This document shows, one piece after another, positions 36,101-45,825 of a stretch of DNA of 64,000 nt. The notes below the pieces were generated by a model. That model was not told the DNA's origin, ran no database searches, and worked only from the letters and a program-made list of their open reading frames with translations. The stretch is from Hydnum rufescens UP504 (taxonomy: Eukaryota > Basidiomycota > Agaricomycetes > Cantharellales > Hydnaceae), in the NCBI GenBank assembly GCA_014904985.1, contig MU128917.1, positions 62,001 to 126,000 of the forward strand. Direction: 5' to 3'. How positions within the stretch are numbered: position 1 is the stretch's first letter; each line of letters opens with the position of its first letter. Both the position numbers and the translations under genes were made by a program.

Positions 36101-36525
36101 AAGAGTCACGACAACACGATACAATCTACCTTCAAGAAAATGGTCCAGACAGCCATAGCCTCTGTGTTGTTATTTAAAATCCAAGAATCCAAATAGGTAG
36201 TAGACGACACGGACGGGATCTCAAGTTCTGGTCCAACTCGGAGCGTTGCTCCGCGCTCCTTCGCAATACGAATACTGGTCAAAATTCTTTCACAGTTACC
36301 CTGTTGGTAGGCATATATATCAAGGTCAAAAGGTCTTAGTAGTAGCCACACACCTGGAAATCCAGTGCCCATTGATTCAAAGAGCTTCATTTGGTTGGTC
36401 AGAGATACAGCTATAATGAAGAGGTGGGTTATCTCGCTAACCAACTATTGATTCACAGGTTAGAGAAACCAGGCCAGAACATCACTAGTGGCTCCTCACG
36501 TAGCTACAGTAACCAAATGACCCAT
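33187..36525 (-). CDS. QNS1: Glutamine-dependent NAD+ synthetase (frameshifted in the sequence)
   Basis: Final step of NAD+ synthesis, amidating deamido-NAD+ with ammonia from an N-terminal glutaminase. It starts MGHLVTVAT at 36525 and ends KAKID-stop at 33187, with more than ten short introns. The nitrilase-fold glutaminase domain shows all three catalytic positions: Glu in PELEIPGYGC, Lys in [10 protein letters not shown], and Cys in [11 protein letters not shown]. The synthetase domain shows the ATP-pyrophosphatase SGGIDS P-loop, [32 protein letters not shown] and TPTAELEP. Three sites need one added base to keep the frame: about 35591-35596, 35514-35516 (GGG should be GGGG) and 35151-35160. 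They fall between the catalytic cysteine exon and the synthetase domain. Intron 1 (36385-36499) is unusually long for this gene set. A living gene with consensus errors is more likely than a pseudogene. Confidence 0.92.
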
Positions 36526-38616
36526 GGTGCTAAGCGATTTGGCGGGAGTCGAGTTGACATAACCCGGGTTTAGCCGGTTCAGACCACGCAAGCGCTTGAG
36601 GACGGAGCTCTCTGTCAGGGTCAGCTCTCCAGCTATTCTTGAGAGCTTGTAGATACATGACTGTTTATCTTCTGATCTAGCGTGCCAAATTGAAATACAT
36701 GCCACACATGTGATAGTGTCAATCCCATCCTGGCGAGGACCGAAAGGAGAAAGGCTTATACTTGTGCTTAGACAATCCGCCTTTCACTGGCGCAGGTTTT
36801 GTAAAAGGAGAAAGAAAATGGTACTGGGTATTCCAAGGTGTTCTAGTTTGTTTGATCGATTGTTGGAAGTGTCGTAACACAGCGATGGCAAAAAGTGCAC
36901 ATTCATCAGGAAAACCGGACGTGTTCCAGAGCATGTCGCCCCTTCCGGAGGCTCTGGAACACTCCAGAGGTTCCAGAGCTGTGGAGCATGTCCGGTTGGA
37001 TTCCTGATGCTTGTAACTGCAAAGATATTGTGTACATATTTTATGCTCATTGAGGAATATACAGGTCGGGTCGACGGAGTTCATGATTCGTGGCCCCCTC
37101 CTGTCCCACCTTACTTGTCATATGAGGATATATTTATCTATCTATCTCCCTGCAGGAGGAGCCTCTCTCCGTCCTCCCTCCCCGTTGTCTCTGTGAAACT
37201 TTTCGCCCACCCCCGTCTTGCTCCCTTTCCTGCCCGTTCCGTGTGTATTTCCCTGTATTCTATTGTCTGCAGTGGTAGGCGGGATTCCCCCGCCTTCCCT
37301 TTTTGGGCCCCTCCGGCGTCTTTGGTTTCAACTCGACCCATTGAAATTGTGGCTCAAGTGGCGCCGCCTTCGCCTTTTTGTTTCTCCTACATTCCCTTGT
37401 GTTGTTTTTCATCTCACCATTCCGTTTTTCCGACGACTATTTCTCTGGTACTAAGATTTCGCTCGGCGGCCGCGCGTGGTCGAAATTGGTTTCCCATAAC
37501 ACCAGTGCGACTTTCTCATAATATTCACCATCATGATCAATGAATTCTGAATTAATGACAATTCTCCCGCCCCGGTCTCGCTAAAACCATGTCTCCTCTT
37601 CCAGTTGGCCGATTCTATGGCCTCAATTATTTACGCCCTGGATTGTGAACTTGTACTATACATCTTGGTATGGTCGCCACCCAAACAATGGTAGATCCCA
37701 GGAAAAGATATCAGGGGGATCTTTTTAGCCGCTCTGAGTCCATCAAAACACAAAGACAAATGGAGTGGCCTGTGGGCCATTACAGGAGGATATTCCTTGT
37801 TTGTGGCTTTCTTTGAACGCCGGCAGGGGCATCGCAAGCGGCGGGACGGACGCAACATGAGGGGTACTGCTGCCGCTGTGCGTGAATGAGATTGATGTGG
37901 GTCCCCAGACTCCTTAAAGATCCAAGGACAGTGATAAGGGGGTTTTCCCGATAGAGATCAACGGGATATATCGTTTTGCGGCGAAATAAATAAACCCTTT
38001 GAACGATCAGACCATATTGAGTGAGTCAACGATCGCAAATTGATTCTAGGAATGGGGCCATGTCAAAGGCTGTTGCAATTCGGAATCAATCCGGAATTTC
38101 TGTACTTGCCCCCTTGATACCACTACCGCCAGCCCACATTTTCCATGTGGGGGGATGTCAATGGCGCTGGCTCGTTCCCATACTCAGCCCACTACTGCAC
38201 AGCTTGTTTCGATCACCCTCGAAGGGAAACAAAAAGTGACATGTTCGACCCTCAGGGCAAGCAACCCCTGTTTGTCATCCATGTCGGGGACCTCGATCAA
38301 ATGAGTGCGTGGCTCTTCCCACATGCCTCGCGACGGGGGCATTTCATTCCAATGAGCAATCAAATGGCATGTTGAAAGGCCGTTCCCAAAAATACCCCAT
38401 GATCGGGTGCATGCGGAACATTCCCAATATGCCCCAGTTGCGGGAGCGCACGCAAATGAAATGCGCATCACCCACGTTGTCGGCAACGGGCGGCGGTGAG
38501 TCGGGGGTCACAGGACCTCTGACGTTGACAGGCCCCAAAAAAAAACATCAATCCGGGGTCCTGGTGTCACGCAAATAGTTCGTCCCAATACCAAGTTCTA
38601 AGATTCTGCGGCATCT
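36526..38616. other. Intergenic region with a nested inverted repeat
   Basis: About 2.1 kb between the 5' ends of QNS1 (-) and ARG1 (+). Both promoters should lie here. Open frames such as 37007-37543 lie in a CT-rich tract and look like composition artefacts. A compact nested inverted repeat sits at 36904-37009. A weaker 10-bp pair gcatttcatt/aatgaaatgc brackets about 38340-38465. Confidence 0.55.
36904..37009. repeat. Nested inverted repeat (about 106 bp)
   Basis: The outer arms catcaggaaaaccggac (36904-36920) and gtccggttggattcctgatg (36990-37009) are complementary apart from a 3-base bulge. The inner arms gtgttccagagc (36921-36932) and gctctggaacac (36951-36962) are perfect, and ttccagagc occurs once more at 36971-36979. 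It could form a branched hairpin. It may be a small MITE remnant or a structured element, about 380 bases upstream of the QNS1 start. Confidence 0.65.
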
Positions 38617-40540
38617 ATGACATCTCAAACAACTAAAGGTCGTGTATTGCTTGCCTACTCCGGCGGTCTGGGTATGCATTTACAAGTGATCGCGCAGATC
38701 GATGCTTAATCGGATCTGTTGCCATTAGACACTTCATGCATTTTGGCGTGGCTGATCGAACAAGGCTATGAAGTCTATGCATTCATGGCCGATGTCGGTC
38801 AAGAAGAGGCGAGGATGTTTTGATCGTTGTTCGATTCACAAGTTTGGGTTCTGACACTTGGTTTCGTCACAGGATTATGAAGCAGCTCGCAAAAAGGCTT
38901 TGAATGCAGGAGCCAAGAAGTTCTTTTTGGAGGTGAGCTGCTGCTTACGCGTGGACCTGAAGCCATGGTTTCCACACGGATGTTCAATATTTTCCAACCC
39001 GTTGCAGGATCTGAAACGCGAGTTCGTGACGGAGCTTATTTACCCAGCCGTACAGGCGAATGCCATCTACGAGGCAAATAAATATTATGAATATTTATCT
39101 TTCGATGTCTGACATTCCGTTTGTAGGGAGTGTATCTCCTCGGGACATCGCTCGCTAGACCCGTGATAGCCCGGGGGATGATCGCTGTTGCAGAGAAGGA
39201 GGGATGCGAGTGAGTGCCCTCTTGCAATTCAATATTGACCTGAGTCTTAAAATGAATTGCATCCATTTTTATCTAACTAGTTATGTGTCGCACGGATGCA
39301 CGGGCAAAGGAAATGACCAAGTCCGCTTTGAACTTGCTTTCTACGGACTTAAGCCTGACATCAAGGTCATTGCCCCTTGGAGAATCCCCGGTAATTACTT
39401 GTCCATTATGGCCAGTCTCAATCCACCACTGACGTGCATGTTCATGGATCATTGTTGCTGCTCGCAGCATTCTACAATCGATTTGCGGGTCGCTCCGCTC
39501 TTCTAAATTACGCCGCAGAGAAAAATATCCCTGTGGCCCAGACAGCGGCCAAGCCTGGTCAACTGGTGGGTGGCGTCTTTGGGGAATGCACAATTATAAA
39601 TTGATAAATGAAATCCAATAGATGAAAATTTGTTCCACATCTCGTACGAGGCGGGAATCTTGGAAGATCCCAACACGACGCCCCCTGCCGATATGTGGAA
39701 ACTCACGTCTTCTCCCGAGGACGCACCGTCCCTACCCGAGCACATCACCATCGAATTCACAGGTGGCCTCCCCGCCAAAGTCACTGTCCTGGGCAGCACA
39801 ACCCGACAAAAACAAAGTTTACACCGACGCGGTGGACATTTTCGTCACGCTCAATGCTCTGGCGCGCAAGCATGGCATTGGTCGCCTCGATATCGTCGAG
39901 AATCGATTTATCGGGGTCAAATCTCGTGGATGCTACGAATCACCTGCGGCCACCATTCTCCGTGTGGCTCATATGGATATTGAGGGTCTTACCCTTGATC
40001 GCAATGTTCGTGCCCTCAGAGACCAGTTCGTAACTGTCCAGCTCAGCCGAATATTGTACAATGGATATTTCTTCAGTCCTGAACGGGAATTCGTGACGAG
40101 TGCTATTCCCACGAGTCAGCGTACTGTGAATGGAACAGTGAGGTTGAAGCTCTACAAGGGGAACGTTATCGTCGAAGGACGTTTCTCGCAAGAAGTGAGG
40201 ACTATATTCCATGTTTTTTGGGACGTTGTTGACGATTGTGCTAAAAAAACGTAACGGGTCATAATTGCTTTGATCCGTATAGGGATTATACGATGAACGC
40301 GAGTCCTCCATGGATGAGCTCGGGGGTTTCGAGCCGACTGACACGACGGGCTTCATCCAAATCGAGTCCATTCGCATCAAAAAGTACGTCCTAACCGTAT
40401 GGGGTTTTCCCACCTTAATCCAGTCCTTTGCTACGTACTGACTACGCGCTTTCGTCCGTTTATGTAGATGGGGCCAGGCCAACGTTCGCAAGGGCCAAGG
40501 AGGCGTCGAAGCTAAAGACGTGTACGGCTCGCGTGTCTGA
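38617..40540 (+). CDS. ARG1: Argininosuccinate synthase (two frameshifts in the sequence)
   Basis: ATP-dependent condensation of citrulline and aspartate to argininosuccinate in arginine synthesis, cytosolic. Ten exons: 38617-38671, 38729-38808, 38873-38932, 39008-39073, 39127-39209, 39281-39390, 39468-39565, 39622-40194, 40283-40383 and 40468-40540. Motifs are the P-loop AYSGGLDTS (split by intron 1), [42 protein letters not shown] and EPTDTTGFI. Exon 7 lacks one base near 39554-39556 (KPWSTD context), and exon 8 has one extra near 39802-39804. Exon lengths are off by exactly one in the matching direction, which supports two simple indels. Introns 2 and 4 start with GC (gcgagg, gcaaat). The corrected length is about 432 residues, normal for the family. 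Confidence 0.94.
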
Positions 40541-40961
40541 TGGGATATTTCTCCACACGAGATCCATGGATGCTAGTTGAAGGAAGGAAGGAAATCTTGT
40601 TGCAGCGGGGGGACTAGTCTCTTGCAATTGTACAATCTTTAGCAATTGAATCGAAATGAGAACGTTTTGTGTAATTTTGTTGACGTCTACGCATCAAATC
40701 TAGATCAATGAGGTCTGCGTACATATTGGGAAGTCACGAGTGGACTATTTTATTGGGAGGGGGTGCGAGTAGGGTGGAGTTTGGTGCGGAGTGAGATTTA
40801 GGACAAGTATACAGTAGGGAGATTCGATTTGCGCAGGCCGAAAAAGGGGGAAGTTGAGGGGGTGGAAATGAATGCGAGAAAAAAATACTTGGAGACCGGC
40901 GGAGATTAGTGTAGGGGATAGTGATGCCGAGACTACTTGAACTTTTTGGGAGACGTATGTA
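40541..40961. other. Convergent 3' intergenic region
   Basis: Between ARG1 (+) and the MYND gene (-). A minus-strand open frame (40745-41011) overlaps the last MYND exon in another frame and is not coding-like. Nothing else seen. Confidence 0.6.
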
Positions 40962-41866
40962 TTATGATGACCGGGGTTCCATGAAATAAGCGACCAGCGC
41001 TGCAAGATCACCGTTCCCCGCGTCCGTGTACCTAAACCAAGGGAATTGACAAAATTGGGAATGATAAATCAGCATTCAGTTTCAATGTCTCTGAGAAGAT
41101 CAAAGATAATCGCGTGGGCAGGAGACGAACACAGGTGTTGAAAAAACTCGAAATAGGAGACCGGGAATGAACGCACCCTTGTCTACGAGTGCCATAGAAT
41201 TTGAGGGCGATGACATTACCATTCCATTGGTGAGTGGCTTGTCCGCCCGTGAGACGATTAATCTATGGGAATGTGCGATATACGAGGTGAATTGCTGCGC
41301 CGCTCGTCGAGTAGCAAGGAGAACTCACAGCGCGATTAGGTAAGGAACCGTCGATGAGAAAATCCGCACGATAAAATATATGCAGGGGGAAGCGCAAAGG
41401 AGCGCCACCGACACCACGAGTAATGACTATGTTCCCCGGTTCTCTAGTCCCCCCTACGTGTGGGATGGCGAGAGGAATCCATTTGCAGGGACCGGTCGTT
41501 TGTGGTCGGGCGAGGCAGTCGACTTTAATGAGTTGGGGACGTTCGTCGTTGTAGGGAAAGAGAATGGCGGTGAAAGAGGCTGCTGTCCCGAATTCGAGAC
41601 TTTGAGGATCTATCTCCATTGGAATAGCAGGCTTAAATGGACGACATTCGAGACGATGCTTATTCCAATCCTATGAAAACTTGTGAGCGCCAAGGAAGAA
41701 TAACCATGTATGACCGTATACCCACCCGTTGGAGATGATCTGGACAGCAGTACCAGGCAGCGTGACATCTAGAGCACCACAAGGTGGTCTGGTCGGCGCA
41801 AACGTTGCAAGGGTGAGTAATGAGAGAGAGAGACATCTGAGGACTGGTACTGACGAAATTAGGCAT
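40962..41866 (-). CDS. MYND-type zinc finger protein (small basidiomycete family)
   Basis: Exons are 41866-41726, 41670-41329, 41262-41177 and 41031-40962. All are in phase and give 212 residues. The N-terminal MYND finger has its zinc ligands visible: CNVC, then WCSRCHAAWYCCPDH, then the H and C in WNKHRLEC after intron 1. The remainder (FPYNDERPQLIKVDC, PLRFPLHIFYR, then ALKFYGTRRQGYTDAG at the end) matches a pattern I know from many short agaricomycete MYND proteins of unknown role. MYND fingers usually bind proline-rich peptides. The start could alternatively be the internal Met 11. It diverges from the Y14 gene with a 349-base shared upstream region. Function beyond protein interaction is unknown. 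Confidence 0.82.
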
Positions 41867-42215
41867 CCAAGCGCATAGACTTTATAGGCAGAAAATATAT
41901 ATGGCATTTTTAGGTCATGCCTAGCGTCGTAGGGGCGATAGATTGCGGTATCTGTGAGATGTCCTGATCCGTCGGTGCTATTGAAGCCGAGAACCTGAAA
42001 CATGTGTTCGACAATTGGAAAAATATATCGACATAAAACCCGGGAAGGCCACTCAAAGGCGGTGCAACTGTTACCGCCGTGTAGGCTCATCTAAATCAGC
42101 GAATACTTACATAATTCAAAAAAAAATAAACCTGACGCTCGATTTGGTAGTCACGAACTCCGCCTACCGCGCGGACTTTAAAAATCTTGACAACACAACC
42201 ACGCACGGCCGCAAC
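41867..42215. promoter_or_regulatory. Shared divergent upstream region (MYND gene / Y14 gene)
   Basis: 349 bases between two start codons facing away from each other, so both promoters must lie here or overlap the neighbouring genes. A minus-strand open frame (41671-42090) crosses it in a different frame and could mean extra 5' exons of the MYND gene. No clear TATA box was identified. Confidence 0.45.
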
Positions 42216-42952
42216 ATGGACGACTCGATGAACATCGATGAAGGTCGCTCACTTGGTGTCCTCCGATCATACGTCGCGTAACTCACAGATGTTTCCCACC
42301 CCCAGGCAACGGCGCCGTTCGAAGAAAAGGAAGACTACATAGAACCGCAGGTTTTGGCCACTTTGCTTCTCTTTCCGGCCTTTTCTCATTGTTTCCTAGG
42401 CGGCCAAGGCACATCTGATCCCAATGAACAAAGCTATGATACACTTGAGGCCACCCAAACCAAAGATGGCGACGGGAAAGCCGCGCGGTGTATGTCCTAC
42501 GCGTTTCCGTACCCTGTTTCAGCAGCCTCACCATACATCTTGTAGCCGTTGAAGGCTGGATTGTCATGGTCACCAACGTCCACGAAGAGGCTACTGAGGA
42601 CGACCTCCATGATCGATTCTCGGATTACGGCGAGATCCTCAACCTTCACTTGAATCTTGATCGCCGTACGGGATATGTCAAGGTAGGTTTTTTTTATTTT
42701 TATGCATACATCTCCTTAAGGGTCTCAAGTGTATTAATTCGATCTCGATCGTTTTATGAGGGGTATGCACTCGTTGAATACGCCACCTATTCCGACGCGT
42801 TGTCTGCAATCGAGCAGGCAAATGGATCCACACTATTGGAACAGGTCCTGCAATGCGATTTTGCATTTGTCCGACCTCCGCCCACAGGTCCCAGGCGGAA
42901 ACAAGGTGGCAGACAGGGGAGAGGCCGCAGTGCCAGTCCTGGGAGGAGATGA
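42216..42952 (+). CDS. RBM8A: RNA-binding protein 8A (Y14), exon junction complex core
   Basis: Y14 pairs with Mago in the exon junction complex deposited on spliced mRNA and acts in nonsense-mediated decay and localisation. Exons are 42216-42243, 42289-42350, 42400-42487, 42546-42682 and 42761-42952. All are in phase and give 168 residues, the usual length. One RRM is visible: the RNP2 strand in [36 protein letters not shown] containing RNP1, and a Lys/Arg-Gly-rich tail ending [10 protein letters not shown]. The exon 3 frame (rich in Pro/Lys) is the only one compatible with its splice phases. A more acidic alternative frame reads plausibly too, so the N-terminal third is less certain. Intron 4 has a T-rich tract after its donor. 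The many introns of this genome make a working EJC expected. Confidence 0.9.
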
Positions 42953-43970
42953 GTTGTATTGCAAGTACTCCCGTCAGTGGCAAAATGTAGTCTCCAACAG
43001 CGGTCGCTGTGTGCCCGAAATGATAGCCGCACTCGCAGCAACTAGTAGTCTCTTTCATCGGGGAAGCGGTGCCGCCGGTTTCCCTGATTGTAGATTCATT
43101 CTAACAACTGAAACCGCAAAAACCAAGTACAGTACAGTAAAAGGATCGTGGGTCAATTGTGGAAGCGCCCATGGTTGAGCCTTTTTTTTTGGTTCCTGAA
43201 GAAGTCCAGATTAGCGTAGTCTGATGTGCCTGTTGGACGTAAATCTGACATAGTCCACCGCCCGTATTTCACAATCCCCGTTTGTTCGTCTACGCCGAGC
43301 CCACAATTATAGACAATTATACCTCTGGGGAACGGGCCCATCCTCCCCAAGCCCGATTCTATTCTCGCACGACACCGAGTTGGGGAAAAACGAGGGCGTG
43401 AGATGGTGGGACCTAATTGAGGTAAACTTTGTGTGGCCCGATGAGCCTGGGCAAGCACAAAAGCCATCCGGGTCACCCGAATGAGGGAATTGCACTGATG
43501 CATGGCAGAGAATTGAAATGGGCCTACTCTCGGGTTAGTCGTCGGCCAATGTTTTTCGCGGCGTTCGCGACAGCCCAGATCCACGGGGACTGCATAAATA
43601 TGTCGATTATTCTCCTGAATGTCATTGCACGACGAACAGGAATTTCGTAATCTGTTTTGAGCGACCAACAAATCACCCCAGATTTCTCCACCCACCTCCA
43701 TGGGTCTGGATATTGGGTAAATGCGTCAGCTCGGTGATTCACAGATATCCAGTCATTTCGTCAAGTGCACGACACAATTCGGCCGACGGGAAAGGCCAGT
43801 CTTATAGCCACATAGCGAATAAATTAAAAAACAACTCTCCACAATAACCCCCAATAAACATAGCGCGCATACAGGCGCAAAGCTTCAGATGCACAAATAA
43901 GGCCAAGCAGCCCAGACCCGCCGGCGTTTTCCGGCCGGAAGCAATTTCAATATCCCTTTTAACTCAAAAA
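42953..43970. other. Intergenic with an unassigned minus-strand open frame
   Basis: Between Y14 and the HP1-like gene. Minus-strand frames at 43153-43701 (182 codons) and 43524-43742 overlap each other. Neither shows a motif, a start context or splice partners I recognise, so I do not call a gene. A T-run lies at about 43180-43188. Confidence 0.45.
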
Positions 43971-45230
43971 ATGGCTAAGGCATCCCGTGCAGACTCTGGG
44001 GAGGAGAGCGACAGTTCGGCAGAAGTCGAGAGGGGGGTTGCAAAAGAAACCTCCTCCTCCTCCAAGAAGCGCAAGTCATCTTCCGTCAAAGCAAAAAACG
44101 CGACACCACCCTCTCCAGCCGCCACCGACGATGATCAAGCAGGCGAAGAGGAAGAGGAGCCAGGAGAGGACGGCGATGAGGAAGTTTATGAGATCGAGAG
44201 GATTATCAAAGCCGAAATGGGCCATTTCCAACCAGTTCCGTTAGCACGGTCGCGTCGATCTATTTCCCATCTAACATGCGTATATTATCCACTGTAGGGC
44301 GTTCACGGGTATCTCGTGCATTGGAAAGGGTATCCTTCCTCAGAGGACTCGTGGGTGAATGAACCAGATGCCGAGTACGTTGTTGTCCTTTTACGCGTTT
44401 TCTTCTCCCCTCTTCTTATGAGACATCCCCAAGAGGTGCGATGGAACTCATAAACGAATTTTGGAAAAAGCACAAAAAAACAGGTGCCACGAAGGCGCGT
44501 AAATCTGGTGGCGGAAATCACAGTCTGCCAGAGATAACACCTGCACGCAAGAGCGCGTCTTCCGCCGTGGACAGTGAAGAACTCGCGCCCGCTTCGAAAT
44601 CCTCCAAGGCAGCAAAGGGAACGACTCCGAAGACGCCCAAATCCTCTACTCGTGTAAAGCGCCCTCGCGTCTCCGATGCATCTGACAAGATGGACGTAGA
44701 CGAGGTGGAGGACGCACAACCGGAGGACGAAGATGCCCCGCCACCTCCAAAAAGGAAAGCCTCCAATAATGGCAAGAGTCGTGCCAAAGCGTCGACCACA
44801 ACAAAGTCGAAATTGAAGGTCACCAAACTCGAAGATTCCGAGTTAACTGGGGGTTCTATGCATTCGACGCAGATGAGTCAAAAATACGAACATCTCGATA
44901 ATTGGGAGGACATCGTCAGCCAAATCAGCACTGTCGAGCGGGATAGTGATAACAAGCTTCAAATTTATTGGGTTAGGTACGTACTCGTAGCACATGCGCA
45001 TATTACTCATTCCCGCCGAGTTGACTGTTACGGTCCATCCAGCACCGCCCAAGAAGATTGCCTGACACCAGCCGAAACGTTCAAACATAAGGCACCCATA
45101 CTAGTCAGTCGATGTTCCTCCCACCGATCCAATTCCTTGCCTCGAATCCTCACTGCTTCGCACTTTGCAGCTCATCAATTTCTATGAGTCAAACCTAAGG
45201 TGGCGCCCTAATTCCACGCAGACTCGCTAG
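43971..45230 (+). CDS. HP1-like chromodomain / chromo shadow domain protein
   Basis: Heterochromatin protein that reads methylated H3K9. Exons are 43971-44234, 44298-44374, 44434-44976, 45043-45103 and 45171-45230. All are in phase and give 334 residues. The acidic, Ser-rich N-terminus is followed by a chromodomain (from VYEIERI, about residue 70) with its three cage aromatics visible: Y in VYEIERI, W in LVHWKGYP and W in EDSWVNEP. It ends in NEFWKKHKK. A long Lys/Ser/Pro-rich hinge follows. The C-terminal chromo shadow domain runs from DNWEDIVSQI through LQIYWV to LINFYESNLRWR, split by two introns. The architecture is that of HP1/Swi6. The hinge is the likely DNA/RNA-binding part. The frame is intact. 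Confidence 0.9.
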
Positions 45231-45825
45231 TCGTTTCGTGAATCGAAGTTTGCGGGGCTGCCGTCCCTTTGTATATTCGCTGCCATATCGCAGCAAGGCA
45301 CCCAAGGCTATCTCATACTGTTCATTTTTCAACCCTTGCTCCGATCAATCCTATTTGTTATGAGCACCACATCCTCTATGTTTGCTTGATGACCTGCCAT
45401 TTTGTCTAGTCCGTTTGATTATCAGGCCGGTCGAACCCCCCCTGGCTCTCTCTGTCCATGGTTACAATCCATACCTTACTACTAGCCATTCCTTCATTTT
45501 TGTTCAATGCTGAGACTTGGAAAATATTTCGGCTATTCTCTCTGGATCTGGTCAAGATAATACGAAGTGGGCCTCAAAAGCATGGACCGAAAACAAAGAA
45601 GCGTGGAATGAGCATGGTAAATATCAGATCAGGTCATATACATAGGGTCGTGATTGGGCATGGAAAAAGTGAAGCACGGAGAACCATCACGCGAAGATAA
45701 GAGAGTGCCATAACGCATTGCCATGGGATTATTTGCGGAAGAAAACATGCATTCTGGAGATCTGGAGCAAGGCAGTGCGGTGAATAGGAAAAAGAGACGA
45801 TTGGACGGGAACATGGAGGGGGAAA
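45231..45825. other. Convergent 3' intergenic region
   Basis: Between the HP1-like gene (+) and the PY-repeat gene (-). Open frames at 45458-45700 (+) and 45629-45829 (-) are short and uncharacterised. Nothing else seen. Confidence 0.55.

Noticed and set aside
37007..37543. 178-codon + strand open frame upstream of ARG1
   Set aside because: Lies in a CT-rich tract, with Ser/Pro/Phe composition driven by base content and no conserved feature.
38337..38466. Possible small MITE bracketed by gcatttcatt / aatgaaatgc
   Set aside because: Only a 10-bp inverted match, no target duplication and no second copy seen.
43153..43742. 182-codon minus-strand open frame between Y14 and the HP1-like gene
   Set aside because: Two overlapping frames compete, with no family resemblance and no convincing start; left unassigned.
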